From Porticoccus sp041395745 (GTDB taxonomy: Bacteria > Pseudomonadota > Gammaproteobacteria > Pseudomonadales > Porticoccaceae), in assembly GCA_041395745.1 (NCBI GenBank), contig JAWKZV010000002.1:434001-498000 (forward strand): a stretch of DNA of 64,000 nt, read 5' to 3'. Position 1 is the first letter of the stretch. Every line of letters starts with the position of its first letter. Below the pieces are notes generated by a model. It saw only the letters and a program-made list of their open reading frames with translations, was not told the DNA's origin and ran no database searches. Below, in pieces: positions 9,469 through 17,516 of this stretch. A program made the translations under genes and the position numbers.

Positions 9469-10323
9469 ATGTCTAATGTCACTCAAGGTTTGTCTCTGCG
9501 AGCGCTGTCGCTGACGGCGCTGGCCATGGTGGCGTTTGCCGGCAACTCCCTGTTGTGCCGGGCCGCCTTGCGGGATACCGCCATCGACGCCGCCAGCTTC
9601 ACTTCCCTCCGTTTACTGTCCGGCGCCCTAGTGTTATGGCTGATCGTTTCCCTGCGCCGTGATCACCGCGAGGGGCAGGGCAGTTGGCTGTCCGGTCTCT
9701 GGTTATTCGCCTACGCAGCCGCGTTTTCCTTTGCCTACCTGAGCCTGACGGCGGCCACCGGGGCACTGCTGCTGTTCGCAGCCGTGCAGGTGACCATGAT
9801 TGGTCATGGCCTCTGGGCCGGGGAATGGCTGCGACCGGTCCAGTGGCTGGGAGTTTGCCTGGCTATCGGTGGACTGGTGGGATTGCTGCTGCCGGGGGTG
9901 TCGGCGCCGCCGACTCTGGGTGCCGGGCTGATGGTGCTGGCGGGGGTGGCCTGGGGGCTGTATTCACTGCGGGGTCGTCGCGGCGGTGATGCCACCCGGG
10001 TGACTGCCGGCAATTTCCGCTACGCGGTGCCGTTTGCATTGCTGTTGAGTGCCCTGACCGTATCCCGCTTCAGTATTGATCCCGCCGGCGCGGCTTACGC
10101 GTTGGCCTCCGGCGCCCTGGCTTCCGGCCTTGGCTATGCCGTCTGGTACACTGCCTTGCCCCATCTGAAAGCCGCCAGTGCCGCTACGGTGCAGCTCAGC
10201 GTGCCGGTGATTGCCGCCGCCGGGGGCGTGCTGCTGCTCGGTGAACCGCTAGGTTGGCGCTTGGTGCTGGCATCGCTGGCGGTGCTGGGCGGTATCGCCC
10301 TGGTGATTCTCGAGCGGCGTTGA
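9469..10323 (+). CDS. DMT (EamA) family transporter
   Basis: A 284-residue inner-membrane protein with about ten hydrophobic segments in two EamA repeats. The first repeat includes AMVAFAGNSLLCRAALR near the N-terminus, and the second begins near LMVLAGVAWGLYSLRGR. Such proteins usually export metabolites or amino acids, but the substrate is unknown. The ATG at 9469 has GGAG 7 bases upstream; a GTG at 9430 would add 13 polar residues and is less likely. It is 77 bp downstream of atzF on the same strand and may be read through from it, but need not belong to the pathway. Confidence 0.85.
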   Translation: MSNVTQGLSLRALSLTALAMVAFAGNSLLCRAALRDTAIDAASFTSLRLLSGALVLWLIVSLRRDHREGQGSWLSGLWLFAYAAAFSFAYLSLTAATGALLLFAAVQVTMIGHGLWAGEWLRPVQWLGVCLAIGGLVGLLLPGVSAPPTLGAGLMVLAGVAWGLYSLRGRRGGDATRVTAGNFRYAVPFALLLSALTVSRFSIDPAGAAYALASGALASGLGYAVWYTALPHLKAASAATVQLSVPVIAAAGGVLLLGEPLGWRLVLASLAVLGGIALVILERR

Positions 10324-10349
10324 TTCCGCCCTGCAACAAGGACATAACC

Positions 10350-10910
10350 ATGAAGATAATGCTGCTTTCCGGCAGTTTCCGGAAACACAGTTATTCCCTG
10401 GCGCTGCTGAGGGCGGTAGCGGAATTGTTGGAAGAACACCGCTGCGAACTGCCGGACCTGGACCAGTTGCCGCTCTACAACGAGGACCGCTCCGGCGATC
10501 ACCGGCCGGAAGTGGTGCGGCAATTCCAGCAGCAGGTGGAGGACTGTGACGCTATCGTGGTGTGCTCACCGGAATACAACCACAGCATTCCGGCGGTGCT
10601 GAAAAATGCTATCGACTGGGCATCCCGGCCGGCTTTTCATTCACCGTTGAAGGACAAGCCGGTCACCATCATCACCCAGGCATCAAGTCTGGTGGGCGGT
10701 GCCAGGGCCCAGGCCCACCTGAAGCTGGTATTCGACGCCACCCTGTCGCGCATTCATCCCAGTCACGAGATGATGATTCCCGATGTGAAGGCGAAATTTG
10801 ACGAGCACTGGCAGCTGGTGGATGACCACACGATCAAGCGGCTGGACAGCCACTTGGAAGACTTCATGGGGTTTGTTGACGGCTTGGCGAAAAGCCAGCC
10901 GGTTTCTTAA
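10350..10910 (+). CDS. NAD(P)H-dependent FMN reductase family protein
   Basis: A 186-residue flavodoxin-like flavoprotein. The FMN phosphate-binding loop LLSGSFRKHSYS is at the N-terminus and the PEYNHSIPAVLKNAIDW flavin motif lies near residues 76-92, as in the NADPH-dependent FMN/chromate/azo reductase family. It probably reduces flavin or quinone-like acceptors in the cytoplasm. The ATG is preceded by AAGGA. The gene ends inside the first, partial copy of a 16-bp tandem repeat, so its TAA is part of the repeat sequence. Confidence 0.86.
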   Translation: MKIMLLSGSFRKHSYSLALLRAVAELLEEHRCELPDLDQLPLYNEDRSGDHRPEVVRQFQQQVEDCDAIVVCSPEYNHSIPAVLKNAIDWASRPAFHSPLKDKPVTIITQASSLVGGARAQAHLKLVFDATLSRIHPSHEMMIPDVKAKFDEHWQLVDDHTIKRLDSHLEDFMGFVDGLAKSQPVS

Positions 10911-10967
10911 TGGTTCCTTTTCTTAATGGTTCCTTTTCTTAATGGTTCCTTTTCTTAATGGTTCCTT
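10903..10967. repeat. 16-bp tandem repeat, three full copies plus partial copies
   Basis: The unit TGGTTCCTTTTCTTAA is repeated exactly at 10911-10926, 10927-10942 and 10943-10958, with a partial copy before (10903-10910, which contains the stop of the FMN reductase gene) and after (10959-10967). Every unit carries a TAA. The first 14 bases of the unit also occur in the large terminal hairpin of the composite repeat at 54503-54516. Confidence 0.9.
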
Positions 10968-11018
10968 AAGCCGCCATCGCTAGCATGGGGCGGATTTCCA
11001 ACCACAGGAACCTGTCCC

Positions 11019-11564
11019 ATGAAAAAACTCCGTTTGGCTGCGCTGCTGGCTGCGGCGGGCGCGTTGTCCGCCTGTGACACCTTTGATTACCAGACCACTG
11101 CCGAGGTAATGCCACTGCAGGTTAGCCTGGCGGATCCGGCCTGGGACGGTCAGGCCATTCCCGCGGGGCAGCAGTGCAAAAAGTTTGGCGGCAACGGCGC
11201 CACTCCCCCCCTGAAAATCAGCGGTATTCCCGAAGGGGCCAATGCAGTCATCGTCGCCTTCAGTGATCGCAGCTGGTTCCTGATGGATCATGGCGGCCAC
11301 GGCATGATCGGTTTCTGGACCGGTGGCTTGCTTGATAGCGTCGAAATTCCCGCTATTGCCGGAGAAACCTTTGAGCTGCCGCAAGGGGTGTTTCTGGAGC
11401 GTCAGCACCAGGGTGGTCGTGGTGCACCGGGCGCCTATCTGCCACCCTGCTCCGGCGGACGCGGCAACCGCTATTTCGCCGAGGTGGCGGCAGTGTTCAA
11501 GGGCAGTGGTGATGAGCCGACCCGGTTGCTGGCCGAAGGCGAGGTTTTCCTGGGGCGCTATTGA
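11019..11564 (+). CDS. Putative lipoprotein, PEBP (YbhB/YbcL)-like
   Basis: A 181-residue protein with a lipoprotein signal peptide: KK, a hydrophobic stretch, then the lipobox LSAC, giving an acylated Cys19. The mature part has a pattern reminiscent of phosphatidylethanolamine-binding-like YbhB/YbcL proteins: GNGATPPLKISGIPEGANAVIVAF followed by MDHGGHGMIGFW. The match is by eye and partial, so the family call is tentative. The ATG follows AGGA at normal distance. It is convergent with the LtaS-like gene. No function can be given. Confidence 0.65.
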   Translation: MKKLRLAALLAAAGALSACDTFDYQTTAEVMPLQVSLADPAWDGQAIPAGQQCKKFGGNGATPPLKISGIPEGANAVIVAFSDRSWFLMDHGGHGMIGFWTGGLLDSVEIPAIAGETFELPQGVFLERQHQGGRGAPGAYLPPCSGGRGNRYFAEVAAVFKGSGDEPTRLLAEGEVFLGRY

Positions 11565-11588
11565 TCGGGCGCCCCGCCGATTGTTTTT
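11552..11588 (+). terminator. Possible Rho-independent terminator after the lipoprotein gene
   Basis: GGGGCGC (11552-11558) pairs with GCGCCCC (11569-11575) across a 10-base loop that contains the stop codon. A run of six T follows, but eight bases away from the stem, so termination strength is uncertain. It lies between convergent genes. Confidence 0.35.
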
Positions 11589-11598
11589 TCCCTAATTC

Positions 11599-13593
11599 TC
11601 AGCCGTCCTTAGCCTCTTTGCCATGGATGGCATTGTGGCTGAGGCGTTCAATACTCTTGTCCTCACTGACCCAGTTCAGGAATCCCCGTTTCAGGTCGTA
11701 ACTGGCGGCCTGGTAGAAGGCGATGGTGCGTTGCACCAGCGGGTCGTCCATCCTGCCGGCGGTCTCGATTGAATCGCCGGAGGCATCGTCATGGCGGCGG
11801 ATGCCACGGCGGGGACTGAGAATGGCCAGATCCTTTCCATCGTAGAGCCCCAGATGCTGGTAGTTGCCGATCAGTACCCGGTTGCGGGAGTGGTTGCCCG
11901 CCAGCAGCAGGTCTTTGCCGAAGAAGGTGGACACATAGTCCATGTTCAGCAATCCCAGCAGGGTGGGGGCCAGGTCGATCTGGCTCGCCAGTTCCGACAC
12001 TTCACGGGGCGCGATGATGGCGGGAGCGTAGATGAACATGGGGATGTGGTAGTTCTCCACCGGCAGGTCCTCCTTGCCGGCACTGCCAGCGGTGTGGTCA
12101 GCCACGAACACGAACAGGGTGTGGTCGAACCAGTCCTGTTGCCGCGCTTCCGCCAGGAATTGACCAATGGCGTAGTCGGTGTATTTCACCGCTCCTTCCC
12201 GGCCCGTTCCGGAAGAAATGTCGATGCGGCCTTCCGGGTAGGTGTAGGGGCGGTGGTTGGAGGTGGTCATCAGTTGCAGGAAAAACGGTTTGCCGGCCTG
12301 GTGATCGGCATTGGCGACACGGATGGCCTGGCGGTACAGGTCCTCGTCGGCGACGCCCCAGGCATTTTCAAAGTGGATTTCCGCGGAGGGGATGTCTTCC
12401 TGGTCGAGAACCCGGTAACCGTTGCCCTGGAAAAAGGCCGTCATGTTGTCGAAATAGCCGCGCCCGCCATAGAGGAACACACTGTCGTATCCCTGGGCAT
12501 TGAGCTGCTGGCCGAGGCTGGCGTAGCCGCTTTCGGCGCCGATGCGTTTGACGATGGAGCGACCGGGGGTGGGCGGTACCGACAGGGTGATCGCCTCGAG
12601 ACCACGGGTCGTGCGGGTGCCTGTTGCGTAGCTGCGGTTGAAGAACAGGCTTTCCCCGCGCAGCCGGTCCAGATTGGGCGTGAGGTTGTCCGGATGGCCG
12701 AAACTGCCCAGGTACTTGGCACTGAGGCTTTCCACAGTGACCAGCACGACATTCAGTTTCCTGGCATTGCCGGGATGGCTGATCAGCCTGCGGATATCCT
12801 GCGGGTCCTCGCCGATGAAGCGGGCATTGGGTTCCGACAGTTCCTCCCGCACCAGTGTGCCGTTGAGTTCCCCCGGCAGCTGGGCGTAAAAGCGCTGGTA
12901 GTCCAGCTGGTTGCTGCGGAAGGCGGCAAAGAATTGGTAAGGCCCATTGCCGGCAAGCTCCTTCTGGTAGGTGTTGCCGCCCCAGCGGTCGAACAGGGCC
13001 TGATCAGCCAGGCTGTATGACATGCCCGCTGCCAGCAGGGCGAGAACCGCTACCGATACCCGCTGTTTCCAGGGCAGCGACGGCGCCTGCCAGACCTGGC
13101 GCATGCGCCATTTCAGCAGGTAGGTCACCGTCAGGGCAATGGCCGCCAGGCAGGCCAGCAGTGGGTACACGGGGTAGGACTGGAGAATGTTGTTGATAAC
13201 TTCATCCGAATACACCAGGTAGTCCACGGCGATGAAATTGAAACGCACACTGAACTCATCCCAGAACAGCCACTCAGAGATAGCCACGAACAGCATGGCA
13301 AACAGGCTCACCGCCAGCAGTGCCTGGAGCAACCACTGGTGGACACGGTTTTGCCAGACCCGCTGGGGAAGCAGGACCAGGTAGAGCGCCAGCGGAATCA
13401 GTGCATAGGCCAAAAATGCCAGATCGAAGGCCAGTCCGAAACCGAAAAACTGCAACGCCGAGCGCCAGCCCGCATCGGCTTCGACAGTGTGACCCAGCCA
13501 CAGGGAGAGGCGGGTCAAGGTGAATATCACCATCCAGCTGCCGAGAATGAGTGACAGGTAACGGAGTTGTGAGTAGCGCAATTTTATAGCCAT
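11599..13593 (-). CDS. LTA synthase family protein (membrane sulfatase-fold phosphotransferase)
   Basis: A 664-residue inner-membrane enzyme. Five hydrophobic segments lie in residues 10-32, 45-78, 88-110, 143-161 and 177-197, followed by a periplasmic alkaline phosphatase/sulfatase-fold domain from about 280. Metal-site features are Glu288 in VTVESL, a Thr in GTRTTRG (325-331) as likely nucleophile, and VADHTAG near the C-terminal part. The family moves phosphoglycerol or phosphoethanolamine onto envelope acceptors. In a Gram-negative the likely acceptor is a periplasmic glucan or lipid A/lipopolysaccharide, but I cannot tell which. It is divergent from colR, with a candidate ColR box 67 bases upstream. 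Confidence 0.88.
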   Translation of the reverse strand: MAIKLRYSQLRYLSLILGSWMVIFTLTRLSLWLGHTVEADAGWRSALQFFGFGLAFDLAFLAYALIPLALYLVLLPQRVWQNRVHQWLLQALLAVSLFAMLFVAISEWLFWDEFSVRFNFIAVDYLVYSDEVINNILQSYPVYPLLACLAAIALTVTYLLKWRMRQVWQAPSLPWKQRVSVAVLALLAAGMSYSLADQALFDRWGGNTYQKELAGNGPYQFFAAFRSNQLDYQRFYAQLPGELNGTLVREELSEPNARFIGEDPQDIRRLISHPGNARKLNVVLVTVESLSAKYLGSFGHPDNLTPNLDRLRGESLFFNRSYATGTRTTRGLEAITLSVPPTPGRSIVKRIGAESGYASLGQQLNAQGYDSVFLYGGRGYFDNMTAFFQGNGYRVLDQEDIPSAEIHFENAWGVADEDLYRQAIRVANADHQAGKPFFLQLMTTSNHRPYTYPEGRIDISSGTGREGAVKYTDYAIGQFLAEARQQDWFDHTLFVFVADHTAGSAGKEDLPVENYHIPMFIYAPAIIAPREVSELASQIDLAPTLLGLLNMDYVSTFFGKDLLLAGNHSRNRVLIGNYQHLGLYDGKDLAILSPRRGIRRHDDASGDSIETAGRMDDPLVQRTIAFYQAASYDLKRGFLNWVSEDKSIERLSHNAIHGKEAKDG

Positions 13594-13660
13594 ACTGTGG
13601 TCCTGAGTTCAGCTGACTCACAGTTTGTGGGGAGTGCTGTGAATGACTTGTAAAGGCTTT

Positions 13661-13673
13661 GTGAAAAAAGCGT
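13661..13673 (-). promoter_or_regulatory. Candidate ColR binding site upstream of the LtaS-like gene
   Basis: On the minus strand this reads ACGCTTTTTTCAC, pointing toward the LtaS-like gene and 67 bases from its ATG. The identical 13-mer lies 70 bases upstream of the methyltransferase gene at 15637-15649. Same sequence, orientation and distance before two genes flanking colRS point to a shared regulator. The TTTTCAC end agrees with the ColR site described in Pseudomonas, as I remember it. Confidence 0.55.
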
Positions 13674-13697
13674 CAATCGCGCTACGGGAAGACTGAT

Positions 13698-14381
13698 ATG
13701 CGGATTCTGGTGATCGAGGACAATGCCGATATCCTCTCCAATGTGCTCCATTACCTGGGCTTGAAGGGATACACCACGGATTGCGCCAGGGACGGGTTGA
13801 CCGGGTTGCATCTTGCCGCGACGGCGCACTACGACCTGATCGTGCTGGATATCATGTTGCCCGGCATCGACGGCTATCAGGTCTGCCAGCGGCTGCGGGA
13901 GGATATGCAGCTGGAAACTCCGATCATCATGCTCACTGCCAGGGATACCCTGGACGACCGCCTGCAGGGGTTGAACTCCGGTGCAGACGATTATCTGGTC
14001 AAGCCCTTTGCGCTGTCGGAATTGGTGGCCCGGGTAGAGGCAGTGCTGCGGCGAACCCAAGGCCGCAACAAACGCCAGCTGCGGGTGAGCAATCTGGTCT
14101 ATGACCTGGACACCCTTCACATCGAGCGGGACGGGGTACCTATCAAGCTGAACCCCATTGGCCTGAAGCTGCTGGAAATTCTGATGCGGCGCAGCCCCTC
14201 GGTGGTGCGCCGCGAGGTGCTGGAGGAAGGACTCTGGGGGGAAGACCTGCCGGACAGTGATAGCCTGCGCAGTCATATCCACCAGCTGCGGCAACTGATC
14301 GATAAACCCTTTGCGACCTCCCTGTTACACACGGTTCACGGTGTCGGTTATCGTCTCTCGGAGCAAAGTGATGGCCACTAA
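13698..14381 (+). CDS. colR: Response regulator, ColR-like (OmpR/PhoB family)
   Basis: A 227-residue two-domain regulator. The receiver domain has the acidic pocket E8/D9, phospho-acceptor Asp51 in LIVLDIMLPG and Lys in the DDYLVKPFAL loop. The C-terminal winged helix (about 130-225) has the OmpR-type DNA-binding pattern ending HTVHGVGYRLSE. Its partner kinase starts within its last 11 bases. The assignment to ColR rests on the kinase sensor motifs and on the following methyltransferase and InaA-type kinase genes, the same order as downstream of colRS in Pseudomonas. Confidence 0.85.
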   Translation: MRILVIEDNADILSNVLHYLGLKGYTTDCARDGLTGLHLAATAHYDLIVLDIMLPGIDGYQVCQRLREDMQLETPIIMLTARDTLDDRLQGLNSGADDYLVKPFALSELVARVEAVLRRTQGRNKRQLRVSNLVYDLDTLHIERDGVPIKLNPIGLKLLEILMRRSPSVVRREVLEEGLWGEDLPDSDSLRSHIHQLRQLIDKPFATSLLHTVHGVGYRLSEQSDGH

Positions 14382-15630
14382 ACAACCTTTTTCACGGCGC
14401 ATCGTTATCGGTTTTACCCTGATGACGCTGGTGGTCAGCGGGCTGTTTTCCCTGGGCATTGTCGCCACCGTGCATTTCATCGAGTCCCACCTGGTTTCAC
14501 AGGAGCTGGACCGGGAGCTAGGCCTGTTGCTCCAGGGTGGAGTAACCCGGCAAGGGCCCGTATTCATCGATTCCATTACCCGTTTTTACTCTTCCCGTCC
14601 GACAGATAGCCCCTTGCCGGATCGTTATGCACATTTATCGGAAGGTTTTGCCGAAGTGGTGGCGGGGGACGAGGCTTTTTACGTGTACACCCGTGAGCTG
14701 GAGGGTGAGCGTTACCAGTTGGTGCAGGAACAGCACGAGTTCGAGCAGCGAGAGAGAAGCCTGTTTGCCGCCGTGGTAGTGGGATTCCTGCTCAGTGTTA
14801 TCGCCGCCTGGGTATTGGGAAACTGGATGGCTCGCAAGGTGATGCAGCCCGTGACCCGTCTTGCCCTGCAAGTCCATCAGCGCGACCAGCTGCATCCGAT
14901 CTCGCCACCGCTGGCGCCCGATTACCCGGATGATGAGGTGGGCCGTCTAGCGGAGGCCTTTGACAATGCTCTGGGCAGGCTCCGACTGGCGCTATCCCGG
15001 GAGCGCCTGTTTACCGGCGACGTCAGTCACGAGCTGCGAACACCACTGATGGTCATCGCCAGTTCCTGTGAATTGCTGGAAGCGGGGCGGTTGGATGAGG
15101 AACAGCGTGAGCAGGTGGATAGAATCGCCCGCTCGGCGAGAGACATGAAGGAGCTGGTGCAGACCTTCCTGATGCTGGCCCGTGCCGAGAGCGGGGAGGG
15201 CGGGGTTGATGAGGTGCCGCTGATTACTGCGGCCCGTGAACAGTATCAGCGCTGGTTGCCGCTGATGGAGGAAAAGGAGCTGCAGTTCGAACTGCTGGAG
15301 GAAGCCCATGATGTGGGGAGTTACCACCACACTTTCCTCTCGGTAGTGATTGCCAACCTGCTGCGCAATGCCTTGCACTACACGGAAAAAGGCCGTGTTC
15401 GACTGGTCGTTTCCGCGGGGAATATCCGCGTGGAAGACACCGGCATCGGTGTGCCCGAACAGCAGCGTCAGGCCATTTTCAAACCCTATGTGCGCTGTGA
15501 CCAGCAGCGTGGTGAGGGGCTGGGGTTGGGGCTGTCGCTGGTGAAAAGGATCTGTGAACGTCAGGGCTGGCAGGTTTCGTTGAGTGATGGTCCGGCTGGG
15601 GGAAGTATTTTCAGCATTCGACTGAGCTAG
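14371..15630 (+). CDS. colS: Sensor histidine kinase, ColS-like
   Basis: A 419-residue membrane kinase. TM1 is about residues 11-34 and TM2 about 131-150, enclosing a periplasmic sensor of about 96 residues. It carries HFIE (His35, Glu38) and EQRE (Glu125, Glu128). These HxxE and ExxE motifs match the positions of those reported to bind Zn/Fe in Pseudomonas ColS. Then come HAMP, HisKA with DVSHELRTPL (His220) and the ATPase domain (NLLRNAL, EDTGIGVP, GLGLGLSLVKR). The ATG at 14371 overlaps colR by 11 bases. It probably senses excess zinc or iron and activates ColR. Confidence 0.85.
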   Translation: MATKQPFSRRIVIGFTLMTLVVSGLFSLGIVATVHFIESHLVSQELDRELGLLLQGGVTRQGPVFIDSITRFYSSRPTDSPLPDRYAHLSEGFAEVVAGDEAFYVYTRELEGERYQLVQEQHEFEQRERSLFAAVVVGFLLSVIAAWVLGNWMARKVMQPVTRLALQVHQRDQLHPISPPLAPDYPDDEVGRLAEAFDNALGRLRLALSRERLFTGDVSHELRTPLMVIASSCELLEAGRLDEEQREQVDRIARSARDMKELVQTFLMLARAESGEGGVDEVPLITAAREQYQRWLPLMEEKELQFELLEEAHDVGSYHHTFLSVVIANLLRNALHYTEKGRVRLVVSAGNIRVEDTGIGVPEQQRQAIFKPYVRCDQQRGEGLGLGLSLVKRICERQGWQVSLSDGPAGGSIFSIRLS

Positions 15631-15636
15631 GATTTC

Positions 15637-15649
15637 ACGCTTTTTTCAC
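15637..15649 (+). promoter_or_regulatory. Candidate ColR binding site upstream of the methyltransferase-InaA-dgkA genes
   Basis: ACGCTTTTTTCAC, identical to the minus-strand site at 13661-13673, lies 70 bases before the methyltransferase ATG. A related CCTTTTCAC follows at 15674-15682 and GATTTCAC precedes at 15631-15638, so several half-sites may be present between colS and the next gene. Confidence 0.55.
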
Positions 15650-15719
15650 ATGCTTTTGACAGGGAGTTGATTTCCTTTTCACTAAATTGTCGGGCAGATT
15701 CTCTGTGCAGGGTTCTGCC

Positions 15720-16460
15720 ATGACATCCATCCCCCCCATAGAGCTGGAGTTTTCCCGTAAATATGCCCAGCAACACGCACAGCACTATCATCGTAAACGC
15801 GGGGAAAGCCTGTGGAGGCGATTGTCCAACTGGCGAGAAATGCAGCTGGCCCGACGGTCGCTGAGAAATGCCGGTGAGCCGGGGTTGGTGCTTGACCTGC
15901 CCTGTGGTGACGGCCGTTTCTGGCCCCTGCTGGCGGAAAAGGACAATCGGGCGATACTGGCGGCGGACAATTCCCGCCCCATGATCGAAACTGCTCGCAA
16001 CTCTCAATCACCGGATGTGTCCGCCCGGGTGAACTGTTTCCAGACCTCTCTGTTTGCCATCGACCTGGATGCCAACGCAGTGGATTGCATTCTCTGCCTG
16101 CGCCTGTTGCACCACATTGAGGACAGTGCCCAGCGCCTGACACTACTGCGTGAGTTGCACCGGGTAACCAGGGATACGGTGATTGTCTCCCTCTGGGTGG
16201 ATGGCAATTTCAGGGCCTGGCAACGCCGTCGCCTGGATAAAATCAACTCTGCCGAAGAAAACTCCGCCGAGAAAGAGAACTGCTTTGTGGTGCCGAAGGC
16301 CGTGATCGAACAGGAGTTCGCAAAGGCGGGTTTCGAAATCGTTGCGCATCGCGACGTTTTGCCCGGTATCGCTATGCGGCGTTTCTATACCCTGCGCAAG
16401 CGGGCTGAGCCGAGGACTGATGCGGTTCAGCTGATGCCGGGACTTTTTGGACGCTGGTGA
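15720..16460 (+). CDS. SAM-dependent methyltransferase of the ColRS locus
   Basis: A 246-residue class I methyltransferase. Motif I is LVLDLPCGDGRFWPLL (about 58-73), motif II is AADNSRPMIE, and post-motif II has the LRLLHHIED segment typical of small-molecule/ubiE-like methyltransferases. The ATG at 15720 is preceded by AGGG; a TTG at 15687 is less likely. In Pseudomonas a methyltransferase gene followed by an InaA/WapQ kinase gene lies next to colRS and affects outer-membrane integrity. The same order here suggests a lipopolysaccharide-related role, but the acceptor is unknown. Confidence 0.85.
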   Translation: MTSIPPIELEFSRKYAQQHAQHYHRKRGESLWRRLSNWREMQLARRSLRNAGEPGLVLDLPCGDGRFWPLLAEKDNRAILAADNSRPMIETARNSQSPDVSARVNCFQTSLFAIDLDANAVDCILCLRLLHHIEDSAQRLTLLRELHRVTRDTVIVSLWVDGNFRAWQRRRLDKINSAEENSAEKENCFVVPKAVIEQEFAKAGFEIVAHRDVLPGIAMRRFYTLRKRAEPRTDAVQLMPGLFGRW

Positions 16461-16517
16461 GATCTGCAAGGAGAACCTGTAGAGGAGCCCAATCAGGGGC
16501 GGGGCGGCAGCAGCGGC

Positions 16518-17108
16518 GTGTGCGTGAATGAACTGCCCGGCAGTCAGCGCCTGTTGTATGTGAAACGGCAGGTGGACCACCTGTTCCACAGTCTTCGCTA
16601 CCCGCTTGGCCGCCCGACAGTGCTGCGGGAGCTGATGGCCTACCGGGAATACCGTCGACTAGGCATCAGGGTGCCGGAAGTGGTTTACGGCGGCATCGAG
16701 AAAACCGGTGGTCACTGGCGGGGGCTGCTGGTCACCGAGGAGCTTGATCAGTTTGTTTCCCTGGCGGACTGGTACCGGATTGATGCGCGGCGCTACTGGG
16801 GTGAGGAGATCCACCAGGCGATGTTGTACAAGCTGGCAAAAACCCTGAGTCGCCTGCACAGCACCCGTTGGCGTCACGGTTGTCTCTATCCCAAACACAT
16901 CTTTGTGCGGGTTGATCAGCAACTCAGCGGCAGTGTCGAGATGGCGCTGCTTGATCTGGAAAAAAGCCGGCGCTACTGGCGCATGGCCAGGGCCTCTGAG
17001 GAGGATATCCGGCAGCTGTATCGCCACCGCGGCGCTATGCCGGACCGGGACTGGGCATTGCTCCAGCGCCAATATAAACACTGTCTGGCCTTGAGGAGAG
17101 CAATATGA
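16518..17108 (+). CDS. InaA/WapQ-like lipopolysaccharide core kinase family protein
   Basis: A 196-residue Kdo/WaaP-type kinase-fold protein. It shows the lineage-typical early Lys/Arg-rich N-lobe (YVKRQVDHLF), ELMAYREYRRLGIRVPEVVYGG, the catalytic-loop equivalent RHGCLYPKHIFV and the metal-binding LLDLEKSRRY. It likely phosphorylates heptose of the inner core. It starts with GTG at 16518, or GTG at 16524 two codons later; neither has a strong ribosome site. Its stop overlaps the dgkA start (ATGA), so the two are coupled. Confidence 0.82.
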   Translation: MCVNELPGSQRLLYVKRQVDHLFHSLRYPLGRPTVLRELMAYREYRRLGIRVPEVVYGGIEKTGGHWRGLLVTEELDQFVSLADWYRIDARRYWGEEIHQAMLYKLAKTLSRLHSTRWRHGCLYPKHIFVRVDQQLSGSVEMALLDLEKSRRYWRMARASEEDIRQLYRHRGAMPDRDWALLQRQYKHCLALRRAI

Positions 17109-17500
17109 GCAGCGGAAAAAATGATGTACCCATGTCGGCGGCAGTGTTCAAGGAACGCACGGGTATTGGCAGAATTATTGCTGCCGCCGGTTACTCCATG
17201 GCGGGATTGACGGCAGCGTATCGCGGCGAGGCGGCGTTTCGGCAGATCGTCTGGCTCAACCTGCTGCTGATACCGGTGGCGCTGTGGATTACTCCCGACC
17301 GGATCGAACGGGTGCTGCTGATCGGCGTTGTCTTCCTGGGGCTTATCATCGAGTTGCTCAATTCCGCCATTGAGGCCGCCGTGGATCGTATTTCCATGGA
17401 TATTCACCCGCTGTCAAAAAGAGCCAAGGACATGGGCAGTGCCGCCCAGTTGCTGGGTTTGACCCTGGTGGCGATTGTCTGGTCGCTGGTATTGCTCTGA
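17105..17500 (+). CDS. dgkA: Diacylglycerol kinase
   Basis: A 131-residue trimeric inner-membrane kinase that recycles diacylglycerol to phosphatidate. Three hydrophobic helices are visible after an N-terminal amphipathic part. Family motifs EAAFRQIVWLN and IELLNSAIEAAVDRI are intact. Diacylglycerol is the by-product when phosphoglycerol or phosphoethanolamine is taken from phospholipid, so co-occurrence with the LtaS-like enzyme is functionally sensible. The start overlaps the kinase gene upstream by four bases. Confidence 0.93.
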   Translation: MSSGKNDVPMSAAVFKERTGIGRIIAAAGYSMAGLTAAYRGEAAFRQIVWLNLLLIPVALWITPDRIERVLLIGVVFLGLIIELLNSAIEAAVDRISMDIHPLSKRAKDMGSAAQLLGLTLVAIVWSLVLL

Positions 17501-17516
17501 CTAGATATCGCACCCG

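Noticed and set aside
11791..13020. 409-codon open frame opposite the LtaS-like gene
   Set aside because: Shadow of the real gene on the other strand; no ribosome site or motif.
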